A stretch of 64,000 bases of DNA, taken from NCBI GenBank assembly GCA_003576915.1, contig QEVF01000014.1:93846-157845 (forward strand). Direction: 5' to 3'. Positions 15,474-23,125 of this stretch are shown here, one piece after another. The position numbers and the translations under genes are program-made. The notes beneath the pieces are model-generated. The model searched no databases. It was not told the origin of the DNA and saw only the letters and a program-made list of their open reading frames with translations. The number at the start of each line of letters is the position of its first letter. Positions within the stretch are counted from its first letter, which is position 1. This DNA is from Planctomycetota bacterium. Lineage in GTDB: Bacteria > Planctomycetota > UBA8742 > UBA2392.

Positions 15474-16829
15474 ATGCGCACGATCAGAATCGGCATGCTC
15501 GGCTGCGGCGTCGTCGGCCAGGGCGTGGTCAAACTGCTGAAGAAGCACCAGCCGGACTTTCAGCGCAACGGCTTTGACCTGAAACTCACGCAAGTCGCCG
15601 TGAAGCACCTCGGCAAGCACCGCGAGGTGGACCTGCACGGCGTCAGGGTCTGCCAGGATCCCCTGGCCGTGGCCAAAGACCCGGACATCGACCTGCTGGT
15701 CGAAGTCATGGGCGGGCGGGAAGTCGCCATGGAGGCCGGCCTGGCCGCCCTGTCGCGGGGGATTCCGGTTGTGAGCGCGAACAAGGCGGCGCTGGCGCGC
15801 GGCCTTTCGCGCTATCTCGAGGCCGCGGCGGGCAGCGGCGCGGCGTTGGGCTTCGAGGCGGCCTGCGCGGCCCACATTCCCATCATCGAGGCCCTGGATC
15901 GTTCCCTGGCCTGTGAGGAGATCACGCTGGTCAAGGGCGTGGTCAACGGCACGACCAACTACATCCTCACGCTGATGGAGCGCACGGGCTTTTCGTTCGC
16001 CGAGGCTTTGGCCGACGCCACGGCCAAGGGCTTCACCGAAGCCGACCCCAGCCTGGACGTGGACGGCATCGACGCCGCTGAAAAGCTCACGCTGCTGGTG
16101 TTCAAGGCCTTTGGGCAGTATGTGCCGCCGGAGCAGATTCACACAGAGGGCATTTCGCGCGTGACCCGCGCCGACATGCTGCTGTCCCAGGCGCTCAACC
16201 ACCGCGTCAAACTCATTGCCGGGGCGCGCGTGGTGGACGGCAAGCTCAATTGCAGCGTCCATCCCGCCCTGATCCATCGCGGCGAACTGCTGGCCGACGT
16301 GGACAGCGAATTCAACGCCATCATCCTCGAGGGTCCGGCCTTCAAGGAGCTGACCTTCATGGGCAAGGGCGCCGGCCAGCTTCCCACCGCCAGCGCCGTG
16401 CTGAACGACATCGTCAAGTTCGCCCGCGGAGGTCGCGGCGCGGCCCTGCCCGGGTTTGTGAAGGCGCCCGCCGCGCCTCTGGCCCAAGCGCCGACGAAGC
16501 ACCTGGCCTACTGCTACTTTTTGAGGTTGAAGATACTTTCCAGCGGTATCGTGGACGGTGTAGTGTCGTTTCTTGAGACACAGAATGTCAAAGTGCTGTC
16601 GAAGGCTTACATCAGTGACGGTGAGGGTGACTACCTGGGGCTGATTACGGACGTCGTGAAGGAATCGCGCCTCAGTCACCTGATGGCCACGCTGCGGCGC
16701 GTGGACGGAGTGCTGGAGGAACCGGCCTTTATCCGACTGGACAAGGACAACTACCGTGACATCGTCGAGCACGAACAGCGCGCATATTTCGGTGCCAGCC
16801 TCGAGCGCCAATCTGGGCCCCGGGTTTGA
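15474..16829 (+). CDS. hom: Homoserine dehydrogenase
   Basis: NAD(P)H-dependent reduction of aspartate semialdehyde to homoserine, the branch point to threonine and methionine. The 451-residue protein has a Rossmann motif GCGVVGQGVVK at about 10-20, the catalytic domain with EAACAAHIPII and VVNGTTNYIL, and a C-terminal ACT domain (about 355-435; SGIVDGVVSFL) expected to mediate threonine feedback. The start at 15474 directly precedes the Rossmann fold; longer frames upstream lack family similarity. Its 3' end overlaps thrB by 74 bases. Confidence 0.95.
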   Translation: MRTIRIGMLGCGVVGQGVVKLLKKHQPDFQRNGFDLKLTQVAVKHLGKHREVDLHGVRVCQDPLAVAKDPDIDLLVEVMGGREVAMEAGLAALSRGIPVVSANKAALARGLSRYLEAAAGSGAALGFEAACAAHIPIIEALDRSLACEEITLVKGVVNGTTNYILTLMERTGFSFAEALADATAKGFTEADPSLDVDGIDAAEKLTLLVFKAFGQYVPPEQIHTEGISRVTRADMLLSQALNHRVKLIAGARVVDGKLNCSVHPALIHRGELLADVDSEFNAIILEGPAFKELTFMGKGAGQLPTASAVLNDIVKFARGGRGAALPGFVKAPAAPLAQAPTKHLAYCYFLRLKILSSGIVDGVVSFLETQNVKVLSKAYISDGEGDYLGLITDVVKESRLSHLMATLRRVDGVLEEPAFIRLDKDNYRDIVEHEQRAYFGASLERQSGPRV

Positions 16830-17742
16830 CTGCCTGGCCCTGGCCCTGAACATCCGGCTGAACGCCAAGGCCAACTGGGACGACAAGAAGGTCAAGCTGC
16901 GCGACTTTGACAGCCCCCTGGACTGGTGGCGCCGCTGCGTGCTGCCCCACTGCAAATACACGGGCAGCGTGGCGACCCTCGAAGACGACGAAGGCCGCCC
17001 CAATCTTGTGGCTGTGGCCTTTACCAAGGCCGTGCTTACGGGCGGCCCCGAGTACTATCTGCCCGAGAAGCTGGTCATCGAAATGCATTCCGAGATTCCC
17101 GTGGGGCAGGGCCTGGGCTCTTCGGCGGCGGCCGTCGTGGCCGGCGCGGCCATGGCCGAGGTGTTCCGCACCGGCAAGCTCGAACGCCAGGCCGCCTTTG
17201 CCACAGCCGTGGAGATTGAAGGCCACGCCGACAACGCGGCGGCCGCCACGTTTGGCGGCCTGCAGGCGGCCCTGCTGTTCGGGCGCGAAACCCGTGCTTC
17301 GAACATCAAGTTCAGCGAGGGGTTGCGTGTGGCCCTGGCGGTGCCCAAGGAGACGCTCAAGGTCAGCACCGACGCCACGCGCCGCTGGCTGCCCGAGAGT
17401 CTCAAGCGCACCGATGCCGTCAGCAACCAGCGCGCCCTGCTGACCCTGCTCTATGGCTTGCGCCTGGGCAACAAAGAGGCCATCCGCGCCGGTTTTGAAG
17501 ACCGCCTCCATGTGCCGCACCGCAAGGGCATGATCGTGGGCTACGACGACATCGCCAAGGCCGCCATGGAAGCCGGGGCCTATGGTGTGACCATCTCCGG
17601 CGCGGGCGGCACCATGATTGCCCTGGGCGAGGGCGACATGAAGCCGGTAGCCAACGCCATGGCGGAGGCCTTCAGCCGCCACGGCATGGATGCCACGCCC
17701 ATGACCCCGGACATCGACACCCAGGGCCTCACGCAGCTTTAG
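16756..17742 (+). CDS. thrB: Homoserine kinase
   Basis: GHMP-family kinase that phosphorylates homoserine in threonine synthesis. The N-terminal VPASSANLGPGFD motif begins at residue 13 and the ATP loop VGQGLGSSAAAV lies at about 116-127; the C-terminal SGAGGTM block is present. 328 residues is normal. Because the essential VPASSANLGPGF motif is itself encoded inside the hom reading region, the gene must start within hom; GTG at 16756 is the fitting codon. The result is an unusually long 74-base out-of-frame overlap, implying translational coupling. Threonine synthase is not in the window. Confidence 0.93.
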   Translation: MTSSSTNSAHISVPASSANLGPGFDCLALALNIRLNAKANWDDKKVKLRDFDSPLDWWRRCVLPHCKYTGSVATLEDDEGRPNLVAVAFTKAVLTGGPEYYLPEKLVIEMHSEIPVGQGLGSSAAAVVAGAAMAEVFRTGKLERQAAFATAVEIEGHADNAAAATFGGLQAALLFGRETRASNIKFSEGLRVALAVPKETLKVSTDATRRWLPESLKRTDAVSNQRALLTLLYGLRLGNKEAIRAGFEDRLHVPHRKGMIVGYDDIAKAAMEAGAYGVTISGAGGTMIALGEGDMKPVANAMAEAFSRHGMDATPMTPDIDTQGLTQL

Positions 17743-17774
17743 CGCGGGTCGGCCCCGCCTGACGGGAGAACAGT

Positions 17775-19226
17775 ATGCGATTGCTCGCCGCCTTACCCCT
17801 GCTGCTTGTGCTGTGCACGCTGGTGCGGGCGCAGGACAACCCCGACCCCGCGCGCCGTGTGCGCGACCTGGAAGAGCGGGTCAAAAAGCTGGAAGAAGAA
17901 CTCAAGAAAATGCAGGACGAGCTGGCCGAACTCAAGAAAGCCGTCGCGCCTGCGGCCGCCGGTCCGCGCAAGGCCGGCCAGTTGCTCTGGAAGCTGGACA
18001 TGACCAGCGACCTCAAGGGCAGCGGCAGCCTTGCCGACCTGGACGGCGACGGGAAGCTCGAACTGGCGTTCGGCAGCTACTTCAACGACCAGAACGTCTA
18101 TTGCGTGGACGCCGCGACAGGCAAGGTGCGCTGGCGCCATGCCAGCGACGGCGGCCCCCTTGACGCGTCAACCACCTGCATCGACCTCGACGGCGACGGC
18201 AAACTGGAAAGCCTGAGCGCGGATTCGGCCTCGGGCTTGCTCTACTGCCTGGCCCATGACGGCAAGCTCAAGTGGACCCTCAAGCTGCCAAGCGGCACCG
18301 ACAGCCCCTGCGCCGTGGCCGACCTCGACGGCGACGGAAAGCTCGAGATCGTCGTCGGCACCATGTGGGGCGGGCGCGGCGGCGGCAAGAACGGCCGCGT
18401 ATGCTGCTACAGCGCCGCCGACCAGAAGCTGATCTGGCAGCGCGAATATCCCGGCTGCGTGCAGAGCGAACCCGTCCTGCTCGACCTCAACGGGGACAAG
18501 ATCCTCGACGTCGTGACCACGAGCTGGCGCGGCGATCACTGCATTCACGCCTTTGAGGGCAAAACCGGCGAGCCTTTGTGGACCTTCCAGACGGACGGCG
18601 GCGAACGCGACATGGGCATGTATCACGGCGTGGCCGTGAACAAGGCCGCCGACACCCTTTTCGCCGTCACCTGTCAGGGCGATGTTTACGCCATCAACCT
18701 CAAGGGCGAGCAGGTGTGGCATCAGAAGTTCAAGGACTACCTGTTCGGCGCGACCCTCGTGGCCGATCTCGACGCCGACGGCACCGAGGAACTGGTGTTC
18801 GGCGGCGGTACCATTTACGCCGTCAGCACCACAGACGGCGCCCTGAAGTGGAAGCAGGCCATGAACAAGTCGCTCGACCGCGGAGCGGTGCTGTGCGACG
18901 CCGACGGCGACGGCGACCTCGACGTACTCTTCAACGACGGCCACCTGGTGCGCGCGCTGGATGCCAGAACGGGCGCGCCGAGCTTCGAATACAACGCCCG
19001 CTTCAAGGGCAGCCGGTGGGAGAGCCTCAGCTCGGCGCCCATCGTGGGCGACTTCGACGGCGACGGCCTGCTGGAATACTTCGGCGTGATCGGCCTTGGC
19101 ACCAGCGAACTCGACGGCAAGAACAACTACGGCATGGCCTTCGCCATCACGCTCGGCGGCAAAGGCGCGGCATGGACCACATTTCGCGCCAACCTGCGCC
19201 GCACAGGAAACCCCGCCCACCGTTGA
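17775..19226 (+). CDS. Secreted FG-GAP/PQQ-like beta-propeller protein
   Basis: 483 residues with a Sec signal peptide (1-19, ending before QDNP) and a short coiled coil (about 27-60, EERVKKLEEELKKMQDEL). A propeller of seven or so blades follows. Many blades begin with an EF-hand-like Ca-binding D-x-D-G-D-G-x-x-E segment (SLADLDGDGKLEL, CIDLDGDGKLES, VADLDGDGKLEI), and they contain PQQ-type GxxxW strands. It is probably periplasmic or cell-surface; the partner is unknown. It begins 32 bases after thrB, but a functional link is not evident. A hairpin with five T's follows it. Confidence 0.75.
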   Translation: MRLLAALPLLLVLCTLVRAQDNPDPARRVRDLEERVKKLEEELKKMQDELAELKKAVAPAAAGPRKAGQLLWKLDMTSDLKGSGSLADLDGDGKLELAFGSYFNDQNVYCVDAATGKVRWRHASDGGPLDASTTCIDLDGDGKLESLSADSASGLLYCLAHDGKLKWTLKLPSGTDSPCAVADLDGDGKLEIVVGTMWGGRGGGKNGRVCCYSAADQKLIWQREYPGCVQSEPVLLDLNGDKILDVVTTSWRGDHCIHAFEGKTGEPLWTFQTDGGERDMGMYHGVAVNKAADTLFAVTCQGDVYAINLKGEQVWHQKFKDYLFGATLVADLDADGTEELVFGGGTIYAVSTTDGALKWKQAMNKSLDRGAVLCDADGDGDLDVLFNDGHLVRALDARTGAPSFEYNARFKGSRWESLSSAPIVGDFDGDGLLEYFGVIGLGTSELDGKNNYGMAFAITLGGKGAAWTTFRANLRRTGNPAHR

Positions 19227-19295
19227 CGCCGGCCGCCGGGTCCGGGTGGCGTCTTGCGGCCTGGCTTGGCAACGGCCGATTCGTTGATTCCAGAG

Positions 19296-19330
19296 AGCCC
19301 GGCGTTGAAGCGCTAGGCCCCGGGCTTTTT
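19296..19330 (+). terminator. Intrinsic terminator overlapping the mogA 3' end
   Basis: AGCCCGG (19296-19302) / CCGGGCT (19320-19326), followed by TTTTT (19326-19330). Its 3' arm and U-tract lie inside the last codons of mogA on the other strand (the KKPGA end). Confidence 0.5.
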
Positions 19331-19864
19331 GGCGTGTTTGGGCCTGAAGGCCTTGAGGCCGCAGTCTTCCCTGAAGTCCAGCCAGGGCCCCTCCATCAGG
19401 TCAATGCAGTAGGGAACGGCAGGCATCACGGCCTCAAGGCAATCCTTGATTGCGGGCGGGTTGCCGGGCAGGTTGATGATCAGGGCCTTGCCGCGCGTGC
19501 CGGCGATCTGGCGTGACAAAATCGCCGTAGGCACGACCTTGAGGCTGACGGCGCGCATCTGTTCGCCAAAGCCGTCCAGGATGCGCTCACAGACCGCGGC
19601 CGTGGCCTCTGGGGTGACGTCGCGGCGGGCGGGCCCGGTGCCGCCCGTGGTGAGGATCAGGCAGCAGTGCTCGACATCGGCCAGTTCCCGGAGCGTGGTT
19701 TCGATGTGGGGCTGTTCGTCGGCGATCACGCGTTGTACGGGCACAAAGGCCGTGCGGAGGATGCGCGACATCTCGGCCAGCATGGCCGGCCCGCCCTTGT
19801 CTTCATAGATGCCCTGGCTGGCGCGGTCGGAAACCGTGACCAGCCCGATCTTCACTTCCGCCAT
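19313..19864 (-). CDS. mogA: Molybdopterin adenylyltransferase (MogA/MoaB family)
   Basis: Activates molybdopterin by adenylation before molybdate insertion. The 183-residue MoCF-fold protein has the signature TTGGTGPARRDVTPEAT at about 76-92 and a downstream NLPGNPPAIKDCLE block. The N-terminus begins KIGLVTVSDRAS, typical of MogA. The ATG at 19864 fits the family; an upstream in-frame ATG adds unrelated residues. MogA and MoaB differ in details not resolvable here. It is read from the same strand as ispH but separated from it by the ispH terminator. Confidence 0.9.
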   Translation of the reverse strand: MAEVKIGLVTVSDRASQGIYEDKGGPAMLAEMSRILRTAFVPVQRVIADEQPHIETTLRELADVEHCCLILTTGGTGPARRDVTPEATAAVCERILDGFGEQMRAVSLKVVPTAILSRQIAGTRGKALIINLPGNPPAIKDCLEAVMPAVPYCIDLMEGPWLDFREDCGLKAFRPKHAKKPGA

Positions 19865-19895
19865 GGCAGTTCCAGAAGTTTGGCGTTGTCCAACG

Positions 19896-19921
19896 AAAAG
19901 GGGCATGACAAGTCATGCCCC
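19896..19921 (-). terminator. Intrinsic terminator of ispH
   Basis: On the minus strand, GGGGCATGAC / GTCATGCCCC (19900-19921) with a two-base apex is followed by CTTTTC. It begins 20 bases after the ispH stop codon. The stem is perfect over 10 bp. Confidence 0.7.
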
Positions 19922-19941
19922 GGTCCGCCTCCATGTCGCGT

Positions 19942-20883
19942 TCAGGCGCCCACGGGCGCTGCCGAGAAGTGCTCGACGAGGCGGTCCTTGCACTTGTCAA
20001 TCAGCCAGTTGGGCGTGCTGGCCCCTGCCAGGATGCCGATTTTCTTGGCGTTGGCCAGCTTGCTGAAGTCGATGTCGGACTCGCTCTCGATCAGCATGGC
20101 CCGCGCGCCGTGGGTCTCGGCCACGATGGCGAGTTTCTTGGTGTTGCTGCTTTCCTTGCCGCCGATGACCAGTACGTGGTCGTTGGTCTGCGCGATGTGC
20201 TCGGCGTCTTCCTGCCGCTCCGTGGTCACGTAGCAGATGGTGTTGAACACCCGCACTTCCTGGGCCCGCGCCAGCAGCGCATTCACGATCTTGTTCACTT
20301 TCTCGAGAATCAGCGTGCTCTGCACGACCACGCCCAGACGCCGTTTGTTGTGCGGGATCTTGTCGATGTCTTCGAGGCTGTGGATCACCGTGCCTTCGCC
20401 CTTGGCGTAGGCGAGAATCGAAATCACCTCCGCGTGCTTGGGGTCGCCGATGATCACGACGTGATACTTCTGCTTGAGCAGCAGGGCCGCGTAGTTCTGA
20501 GTCACCCGCACATAGGGACAGGTGGCGTCAATGACGTTTACGCCCTTGGCGCGCAGCAGGTCCTGAATCTCCGGCGGTACGCCGTGAGTGCGAACGACCA
20601 CGGTGCCCTGGTCCACGTCTTCAGGGCCCTGGATGTAGTTGACGCCGTAATGGTTGCGCAGCTCTTCGATGGTCTGCGGGTTGTGGATCAACGGGCCATA
20701 GGTGTAAACCGGGCCTTCAGTCGTCTTGGCCGTGGCCACCGTCTGGTCATAGGCGCGCTGCACACCCCAGCAGTACCCGCTGTGCTTGGCGATGTTGATT
20801 TCGACGTTGCCCGCACGGTATTGCGTGATCTCGCGCAGGTCGCCCGTGTATTTCTGGCTCATGGCTTCGACGGTTCCGTACAT
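19942..20883 (-). CDS. ispH: 4-hydroxy-3-methylbut-2-enyl diphosphate reductase
   Basis: Last enzyme of the MEP isoprenoid pathway, a [4Fe-4S] protein that makes IPP and DMAPP. The 313-residue protein has the three cluster cysteines C38 (SGYCWGV), C122 (DATCPYV) and C217 (NTICYVT), plus the substrate motif GGKESSNT. ATG at 20883 is preceded by GGAG at 6-base spacing; a downstream ATG at 20862 is possible. The 331-base region upstream to 21214 contains no gene; it holds copy 2 of the five-hairpin element, read in the opposite direction. uppS, the other isoprenoid gene in the window, sits beside copy 1. Confidence 0.95.
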   Translation of the reverse strand: MYGTVEAMSQKYTGDLREITQYRAGNVEINIAKHSGYCWGVQRAYDQTVATAKTTEGPVYTYGPLIHNPQTIEELRNHYGVNYIQGPEDVDQGTVVVRTHGVPPEIQDLLRAKGVNVIDATCPYVRVTQNYAALLLKQKYHVVIIGDPKHAEVISILAYAKGEGTVIHSLEDIDKIPHNKRRLGVVVQSTLILEKVNKIVNALLARAQEVRVFNTICYVTTERQEDAEHIAQTNDHVLVIGGKESSNTKKLAIVAETHGARAMLIESESDIDFSKLANAKKIGILAGASTPNWLIDKCKDRLVEHFSAAPVGA

Positions 20884-21015
20884 TGCGGGCTCCGCTGATA
20901 GTTGCCGAGCGGTTGCCCCCCATTTCCACCAGCCAGCATAGAACCTTTGAACAATTCTGACACCGCTAAATTGGATAAGCGCAGTCCAGGTTAGACGGCA
21001 GCGCCCCTGGCTCGT

Positions 21016-21021
21016 TACAAT
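21016..21021 (+). promoter_or_regulatory. -10 box immediately before structured element copy 2
   Basis: TACAAT in CTCGTTACAATAGG, with TAGACG 18 bases upstream as a weak -35. Transcription would begin near 21028, directly at the first hairpin. Confidence 0.5.
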
Positions 21022-21029
21022 AGGCTCCG

Positions 21030-21184
21030 GCAGGCCGTTGAGATACGGCCGGCTCACGCAGCCAAGAATGGCTGGCGCAGTTCAGGCGGCTGAAAAGCCC
21101 CCTGAAGTGGAGCTCGGAACGATTCACTTCGTTTCGATCGGGTTGAGACAGTGGCGGGACGCCGCTGTTTCAACGACCTGCCAG
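21030..21184 (+). ncRNA. Five-hairpin structured element, copy 2 (leader RNA candidate)
   Basis: Same architecture as 1113-1269. H1 21030-21053 has loop TTGAGATA. H2 21057-21077. H3 21081-21106 is closed by GAAA. H4 21114-21137 has stem TCGGAACG/CGTTTCGA and loop ATTCACTT. H5 21142-21174 has a continuous 14-bp stem with two G-U pairs and loop GGGAC. Relative to copy 1 several pairs change on both sides: in H4, G-C to A-T, C-G to A-T and A-T to G-C; in H3, A-T to G-C. CCTGCCAG follows H5 in both copies. It lies between a -10 box at 21016 and an ATG at 21215, so it forms the 5' leader of that gene. Confidence 0.72.
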
Positions 21185-21214
21185 GTGGCCTCGCGCCCCA
21201 TGCCAAGAGCCCCG

Positions 21215-23110
21215 ATGAACTGGTCCGACAAGTTCACCTCTTTCCCCGCCATCGCCTGCGCATCCCTGCTTGCGGCGCTGCTGCTTGGCGTCGTGTTCGG
21301 ACTCATGGGTCCCTCGCCGCGCCCTGTTCCCGCCGGCGGCGAAACCACCTTCGAAAGCGCCCCCAAAACAGAGGGGGTCAAGGTTGGCCAGGCGCGGCAG
21401 GACCGACGCGAGCGTTCCCCCGGTGACCTGAGTCCCGAAGCCCGGGAAGGCGCCAAGCCGGCCCAGGGTTCCGCCACGGGCCAGCCGGGGACGGGTCCCG
21501 GCAAGTCGCCCACGCCGCGGGACCGCGGCGAAGTCAGCGGCGCCGTGTGGTCGCGGCCCAAGGTGCTCAAGGAGGGGCCCAAGCACGACCTCCAGAGCCA
21601 GATCACCCTGCCTGTTCCCCAGGGGGCTATTCTGGTCAGCGTAAAGACCGGCGAAGACTACAGCGTCAATCAGGCAACACTGCGTCTCGAAATCCAGGCC
21701 GAGGGTCTGGGCTGGCAGCCCATGACCAACCGGCCGCGCACGGGCAGCGCCGGCGCCGAGTATCGGTTTGATGGACTGTTTCCCGGCCAATATCGAGTGA
21801 CCTGCGCCACGCCGGGATTCGCTGAAGTCAGTGAGGAAGTCCGTCTGATCGGGGGCATCCAGGAAGTGCAGGTCCAGTTCCGGATTTCGGCGTCCCGCTA
21901 TACCAGGGTTCACTTCGCCTTTGAGTTCGAAGACGGAGGCAAGCCCGAACAGGTCATTGTGCAGCGCGCCGAGCGTGGAACCCACGACGGAACGACGGAG
22001 GGGCGCTTCAACCGCTACGGCGCAGCAACCATTGAGCTTGGCGCCGTCAACAGCAGTTCAATGGCCTACGTGATCCCGCCCGAAACCGGCGTGCTGACCG
22101 TGCCTTTACGCGTGGGCATGCGCGAGCGCTTCATATTCAGTCAGGCGCGCGAGGGCAAGCGCTATCGGGCCGAAATGGAAGTCACCGGCAAGGACAACGA
22201 AGAGCAGCGGCAGGATGTCGTCCTCAAGCTGTTGCCCAAGGATGCGCCGGACCCCGGCGCCGGCCTCATCCCCCGCGATCCCGTCCGCCTGGACGTCAGC
22301 TTTACCCGCTCCGACGGCGCGGCCGTGAAGCTGCGGCGCTGCAACCTGCGCCAGTCTCTGGACGCCGCCACCTACACCGGCGCGACGCGCATTGAAGGCG
22401 GCACCGCCGAATTCGCTGCCATTCAGCCCGGCACCTGGTTTCTGGTGGCGGAGGCTGAGGGCCTTGATGCCGCCTTCGTGCGGCAGGTGGGCCTGGGCGA
22501 GTCGCAGAAACTGACCTTCAACATCGAGTTGGGGCGCGTCACGGTCCGCACCTCGCGCGATGCGGGGGCTGCGCCGCCTGAAGGTACGCGCATGACCTAC
22601 AGCGTGGCCCTTCTGCCCATGGGCTCGGGGGCCATGAAGTCGTTCTACGTGCGGGAGATTCCCGCCAATGCCCAGACCGACGTCGCCAACTTCACGCTGC
22701 CCGCCGGCAGCTACACCGTGAACATGGGCGGCGGCACCGACAGCCTCCTCGCCGTGGAGCCTCCGGTTTCCCAGTTCACCCTCAGCCTCGACGGCGAGAT
22801 CAACCTGGCGGCCCTGCTGCGCGCGGCATCCACGCTGGAGTTCATGTGCATAGACGGGGCCTTCGCCCCCGTGCCGGGCGTAGAGTTTCTGGTGACATTT
22901 TCGCCCGCGGGCGAGATCGGTGAGTCTGAGCGTCCGCGCATTCAGCTCGGCGGCGCTGACGGTCGCTGCCGGCTCACGGGGGCGCCCTACGGCCAGGTGT
23001 ACCTGCACCTGTGGATCTCGTCGCGCGACCTCCAGAAGCCGGACAAGAGCTACGTGATTGACCTTCCCGCCTACGGGGTCCTGAATCTCGGCTCCGTTAC
23101 AGTGCGCTGA
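21215..23110 (+). CDS. Hypothetical membrane-anchored protein with carboxypeptidase-regulatory-like beta domains
   Basis: 631 residues, function not recognised. One membrane helix (about residues 10-31) places a low-complexity Pro/Gly/Arg linker (about 35-115) and a large beta-rich part outside the membrane. The segments YRFDGLFPGQYRVTCATPGF and its later relatives (FAAIQPGTWFLVAEAEGLD, CRLTGAPYGQVYLHL) look like repeated carboxypeptidase-D-regulatory or CNA-B-type sandwiches. The frame is open back to 21038, but that would translate the hairpin element; I choose ATG at 21215 (AGAG upstream), with ATG at 21200 as alternative. Expression may be governed by the leader element. Confidence 0.65.
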   Translation: MNWSDKFTSFPAIACASLLAALLLGVVFGLMGPSPRPVPAGGETTFESAPKTEGVKVGQARQDRRERSPGDLSPEAREGAKPAQGSATGQPGTGPGKSPTPRDRGEVSGAVWSRPKVLKEGPKHDLQSQITLPVPQGAILVSVKTGEDYSVNQATLRLEIQAEGLGWQPMTNRPRTGSAGAEYRFDGLFPGQYRVTCATPGFAEVSEEVRLIGGIQEVQVQFRISASRYTRVHFAFEFEDGGKPEQVIVQRAERGTHDGTTEGRFNRYGAATIELGAVNSSSMAYVIPPETGVLTVPLRVGMRERFIFSQAREGKRYRAEMEVTGKDNEEQRQDVVLKLLPKDAPDPGAGLIPRDPVRLDVSFTRSDGAAVKLRRCNLRQSLDAATYTGATRIEGGTAEFAAIQPGTWFLVAEAEGLDAAFVRQVGLGESQKLTFNIELGRVTVRTSRDAGAAPPEGTRMTYSVALLPMGSGAMKSFYVREIPANAQTDVANFTLPAGSYTVNMGGGTDSLLAVEPPVSQFTLSLDGEINLAALLRAASTLEFMCIDGAFAPVPGVEFLVTFSPAGEIGESERPRIQLGGADGRCRLTGAPYGQVYLHLWISSRDLQKPDKSYVIDLPAYGVLNLGSVTVR

Positions 23111-23125
23111 CGCGCTGCCTGACCG

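Noticed and set aside
17990..19120. Repeated GACCTCGACGGCGACGG-type sequence considered as a DNA tandem repeat
   Set aside because: It encodes the D-x-D-G-D-G calcium motifs of successive propeller blades; spacing follows the protein repeat.
21038..21214. N-terminal extension of the anchored protein from 21038
   Set aside because: It reads through the covarying hairpins and places unrelated residues before a membrane helix; compensatory base changes are explained by RNA pairing, not by protein coding.
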